From the NCBI GenBank assembly GCA_026770575.1, contig MU657425.1, positions 1-19,075 of the forward strand: 19,075 bases of DNA, given 5' to 3'. The position numbers were made by a program, and so were the translations under genes. Source of the DNA: Pelagophyceae sp. CCMP2097 (Eukaryota > Sar > Pelagophyceae). The notes beneath the pieces are model-generated. The model saw only the letters and a program-made list of their open reading frames with translations. It was not told the origin of the DNA and did not search any database. This document shows, in pieces, positions 16,011 to 19,075 of the stretch (the first letter of the stretch is position 1; each line of letters begins with the position of its first letter).

Positions 16011-16491
16011 ATCGAACACTGTTTCTATTTACTGACTATAGCAAGCAGCGCGGGGCATTCGCAAAAGGAAATGGAGGAAGGGGAAATTCGAGGGCGGCAG
16101 CGGCGGGCGAGCAACAAGTCACATCGAACACTGTTTCTATTTACTGACTATAGCAAGCAGCGCGGGGCATTCGCAAAAGGAAATGGAGGAAGGGGAAATT
16201 CGAGGGCGGCAGCGGCGAATTCCTATCCATTTCCTTTTGCGAATGCCCCGCGCTGCTTGCTATAGTCAGTAAATAGAAACAGTGGCTATAGTCAGTAAAT
16301 AGAAACAGTGGCTACTGTTTCTATTTACTGACTGTAGCAAGCAACTGTGGTGGCTTGTCGCTTGCTAATGCACGCTCACCCGCCGCCGCTGCCTCTGCTC
16401 TTCCCCTTCTCTCCATTTCCTTTTGCGAATGCCCGCGCTGCTTGCTATAGGAATTCCTAGGAATCTTCCTAGTCAGTAAATAGAAACAGTG
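16011..16491. repeat. Direct and inverted repeat cluster
   Basis: A 95-bp unit occurs at 16011-16105 and again at 16123-16217 (period 112). The reverse complement of its first 59 informative bases follows at 16226-16284, so 16129-16187 and 16226-16284 form a perfect 59-bp inverted pair around a 38-nt loop. Further partial copies are at 16285-16310 (minus), about 16314-16345 (plus) and about 16352-16491 (minus). The last is interrupted by 22 extra bases at 16451-16472. No coding potential of its own is seen. It could be a foldback element with nested duplications. Confidence 0.9.
16451..16472. repeat. 22-bp insertion inside a repeat copy
   Basis: All other copies read CTATAGTCAGTAAATAG. Here 22 bases starting GAATTCCTAGGAAT separate CTATAG from TCAGTAAATAG. 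TAG stands at both borders. The insert carries the junction motif also seen near 1980 and 7350. Confidence 0.75.
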
Positions 16492-16975
16492 GAAGAAAAC
16501 TTGGCAACACGGTCGGTCTAGTATCAATTGTCTAGTATATTGGACGCGAGCCATTAGCGAGGCTGCCCCTCGCCCGCGCCGTGGAGAGGGCGGGCCCTGG
16601 CACGTCCGGCAGTCTCATGCCACCGGCCCCGGGCCGGGCGCGTTGAGAGCATCGCAATAGTTTGAACTCGCACTTTAGATTCGAACTCACATTTGACATG
16701 ACCCCCCACCCGTGGGGGCCCCACGTCGGCCGCAATGAACGCCCCTCTGCGTCATTGGCAAGGCCACGCTCGTAAAGTATGCTCAAATGAACGACGTCAG
16801 TCGGAGGCACCAGTGGGGGTCCGTGAGGAGGGCATGGGAGGGTCGTGCGTCGTGGTGGAATCGTGATCATCGTGGGCATCTCAGCAAGATAGGGCTGCGC
16901 CGTCTTACGGGGTGCTCGAAGTGGTTCGTTGCGCATGGCACCGAACACGTCGGTACCACATAGATCTTGTCCACG
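16492..16975. other. 3' flank of the T1/BTB-kelch gene
   Basis: Probably the 3' untranslated region of the kelch gene and spacer. GTCTAGTAT occurs twice at about 16515-16540. A minus-strand frame at 16532-16948 has no recognisable product. Nothing else is supported. Confidence 0.4.
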
Positions 16976-19075
16976 TCACTGCCGGCGGCGCGGCGCTCGG
17001 TCGCCCTTTTCAGCATCAACGGTGAGCACCTCTGTCGAAGTAAATCTGCCCCCGAGCACGAGGATCCGTGCGTCTTCTCCAGCAGCGTCGAGTCGAACGG
17101 CTGCGATGCCATTGCGCTCAGCCTGCATGGCCGGCCCAGGCGTAAACTCTATCGTCGCCACGTCGAGGAGCTCCGTCGTCGCCAATGCCGTGTATGCCGA
17201 GTCTTGCCCGCCGATGACGAGGACGTGTCGAGCGTCGACGGTCACGACCGCGAAGTAATAGCGCGCCGTGCTCATCGACGGCCCGGCCGCAAACGCCATG
17301 GTCCGGACGTCGAGGACCTCCGTCGTATTCAAATAATTTTTTCGACCTGAACGGCCACCGGCCACCAAGATGCGATACTCGTCGAGCGCGACGGCCACGC
17401 AACCGCTGCGTGGAGTGGCCATGGTGGGCCCGGGCGCAAAGGCCATCGTGTCCAGGCTAAAAATCTCAGTTGTCGATGAAACAGACCTGCCATCGGAACC
17501 GCCAACGACGAGGATCCTGCGAGCGTCGAGTGCGACAGCGGCACAAGCATTTCGTGTCGATTGCATGTTCGGCCCCGGCGTAACCGTGAGCGTCGAGAGG
17601 TGGAAGATCTCCGTCGTGTTTAAATTAGCATCATCGCGGCCGCCCACCACAAGCACGCGGTCCGCGTCGACCTGACTTTATGGGATATGGGACCCTATAG
17701 GACTCTATAGGACTTTAATGGGACTTTACAGGACGAAATTAGACCTAACGTAGCTTTACCGGATTTTACCGCATTTCGGAGAAAACCCAGACTGAACCGT
17801 CCGGAACACCCGGACCCTCTGGAACACCCGCACAATGACAGACACTGAGACGGGACACCTGGGGCGCCGCAAACACGCGCTGATCACCAACCTGTAGGCA
17901 TACGGGACAAAACGGGGCTTTAAGACTTTATGGGATATTATGGGACTCTATAGGACTTTAATGGGACTTTACAGGACGAAATTGGACCTAACGTAGCTTT
18001 ACCGGATCTTACCGGATTTCGGAGAAACCCCAGACTGACCGTCCGGAACACCCGGACACTCTGGAACACCTGAACCACGAGAGATACCGAGACGGAAAAC
18101 CTAGAGCGCCAGAAACGTCTGCCGATCGCATACCTGTAGGTAGCCTACAGCCTCTTGAATGTGGCCGGCATCTTGCACTACCGTGCCGGTCACCTACAAC
18201 CTCATTGTGTGTCGTAGATTGTCAGCCCAAGTCCCGAGCTTGCATCAGAGTTAAATCGAGTCCCCCTCAGCCCTTCTGGGTTGCTGGCTGGATTCTGCAT
18301 TCTCATCCAAGGGACATTGCGGCTTCTACGACCTCCCAAACTCAAATTGTCAGCCCTTTCGTCGCAGATTCTCATTTTACGTCGCAGATTGTCAGCCCAA
18401 GTCCCGAGTCTGTGCCGAAGACGCCTAGGCCCTTCGGGGTTTATAGCGGCTACCTCATTCTCATAGAAGGGACCTCGCGGTTTGGTCCGTAGAATCTCAA
18501 TCTATCTGAATGGCCGCACAGCCATAGCGTTCCGTGAGTAGGTTCGGCCCAGCCATAAACGTCATCGTCTGCGTGTCGAGCAATAACGTCGTGTTTAAAG
18601 TAGACCCACCCGAATGACTGCCAAACACGACGACGCGCCCTTCAGTGACCACGGCCGCGCAATAAACACGCCCTAAGCCCCCCATCGGCCCAGGCCGGAA
18701 CGCCGCGCCTTCGATCCACGACCGCGCGCCGAATACTGCCGTCTCGAGGCCAAAGTAGTCCAGCTCCTTCATCATGGATTCTTGCGCACCCTCGGCTAAT
18801 GCGCGGATCGTCCTCTGCATGTGCGAGCCGTCGAGGTCGCGGAGGAAGTCGAGGATCAGTCGGAACCGCTCGCCGTCGCGGTCAATGAAGATCGACCCGT
18901 CATCGGGGTCGGATTGCAGCATCGCGTCGTAGCGCCCGAACATGCGCCCGAGCATCGAGTTCTCGACCTTTGTAAGCACGGTCCTTGAAGTTTCGAAGCG
19001 CGCGCCGCCGACGTTGAGCTTGACCACCTCGTCGGGCGGCGGCGCCGCTGCCTTAATGCGTGTCTTTTCCACTTC
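16976..19075 (-). CDS. T1/BTB-kelch protein, open at the window edge and interrupted by an 834-bp segment
   Basis: The minus-strand frame enters at the right edge with no ATG in view, so the start is probably outside the window. VVKLNVGGARFETSRTVL and, further on, DRDGERFRLILDFLRDL are hallmarks of the T1 (KCTD/potassium-channel type) BTB fold, used for oligomerisation and often for cullin-3 binding. Kelch-type blades follow, with repeated units of the form LDARRILVVGG, NTTEI..L.TM and PGP.M...R. About six blades are visible, enough for one beta-propeller. The coding sequence breaks at CAG (18506-18508) and resumes in the same frame at GTC (17669-17671). Removing 17672-18505 gives AAIQVDADRVLVVGG, an ideal kelch strand, and about 421 residues to the TGA at the 3' end. 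The interruption does not begin with GT or GC. The gene is either spliced unusually or broken in this allele. Substrate and partners are unknown. Confidence 0.8.
17674..18160 (+). repeat. Tandem pair of about 245-bp units inside the interrupting segment
   Basis: Unit 1 begins at 17674 and unit 2 at 17934. Shared blocks include GGACTTTAATGGGACTTTAC, CCTAACGTAGCTTTACCGGA and CCGTCCGGAACACCCGGAC. The start of unit 1 has about 18 extra bases of a CCTATAGGACT subrepeat. The units differ by scattered substitutions, so the duplication is not new. Confidence 0.9.
18211..18495 (+). repeat. Second direct repeat inside the interrupting segment (period about 170)
   Basis: GATTGTCAGCCCAAGTCCCG occurs at about 18217 and 18387, and ATTCTCAT..AAGGGAC at about 18299 and 18457. 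A further partial GTCGCAGATTCTCATTTTAC is at 18361. The copies are diverged. Confidence 0.8.

Larger units (their letters stand above)
17672..18505. mobile_element. 834-bp segment interrupting the kelch gene, flanked by CTGA
   Basis: The segment is bordered by CTGA on both sides (17672-17675 and 18506-18509, plus strand) and its removal restores the kelch frame exactly. It is more AT-rich than the gene. It contains two copies of a unit of about 240-260 bp (starting at 17674 and 17934, both GACTTTATGGGATAT) and two copies of a second unit (18211 and 18381, both GTCG(T/C)AGATTGTCAGCCC). No terminal inverted repeat and no open frame of note are visible. It may be a non-autonomous insertion with a 4-bp target duplication, or an intron with non-canonical ends. 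Confidence 0.6.

Noticed and set aside
1..19075. CRISPR arrays, bacterial operons, phage or toxin-antitoxin systems
   Set aside because: No regularly spaced short repeats with unique spacers and no prokaryotic gene order. All recognised genes are eukaryotic and spliced or mitochondrial-targeted.

Overview
The window is nuclear DNA of a eukaryote, most likely a compact, GC-rich microalga or other protist. The genes encode eukaryote-only proteins (the VPS53 tethering subunit, the mitochondrial Pam16/Tim16 motor subunit, an IQ-motif coiled-coil protein and a T1/BTB-kelch protein). Two of them are cut by very short introns (50-143 nt), most with GTGCGC or GTGCGT at the donor. A stramenopile such as a pelagophyte would fit the composition, but that is inference and not shown by any single sequence.

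Layout. Positions 1-7550 hold no intact gene. This is a repeat graveyard: a 121-bp inverted repeat pair 1.5 kb apart at the left edge, nested inverted repeats, a dispersed GC-rich repeat family, six tRNA-like T-arm/B-box sequences, the 3' end of a Ty1/copia pol gene, a MITE-like element, two long hairpins, a pyrimidine simple repeat and a 76-bp direct repeat. Positions 7554-14477 are gene-dense: VPS53 on the minus strand (five exons, 876 aa) and, divergently, an IQ/coiled-coil protein on the plus strand (four exons in my model, 951 aa). They are separated by about 0.8 kb that must carry both promoters. PAM16 (intronless, 121 aa, minus) lies at 15458-15823, convergent with the IQ gene. Positions 16011-16491 hold a repeat cluster with a perfect 59-bp inverted repeat. 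From 16976 to the right edge lies a T1/BTB-kelch gene on the minus strand, open at the window edge and interrupted by an 834-bp repeat-containing segment flanked by CTGA.

The genes do not form a pathway. VPS53 works in retrograde tethering at the trans-Golgi/recycling endosome, Pam16 in mitochondrial protein import, the IQ protein probably with calmodulin, and the T1/BTB-kelch protein in an unknown complex, possibly ubiquitin-related. Exon boundaries were set by hand from frame continuity, splice consensus and, for VPS53, family conservation. The most interesting points are the non-GT insertion that keeps the kelch frame exactly, the T1-plus-kelch architecture, the unusual donor consensus, and a rare shared palindrome that recurs at repeat junctions.
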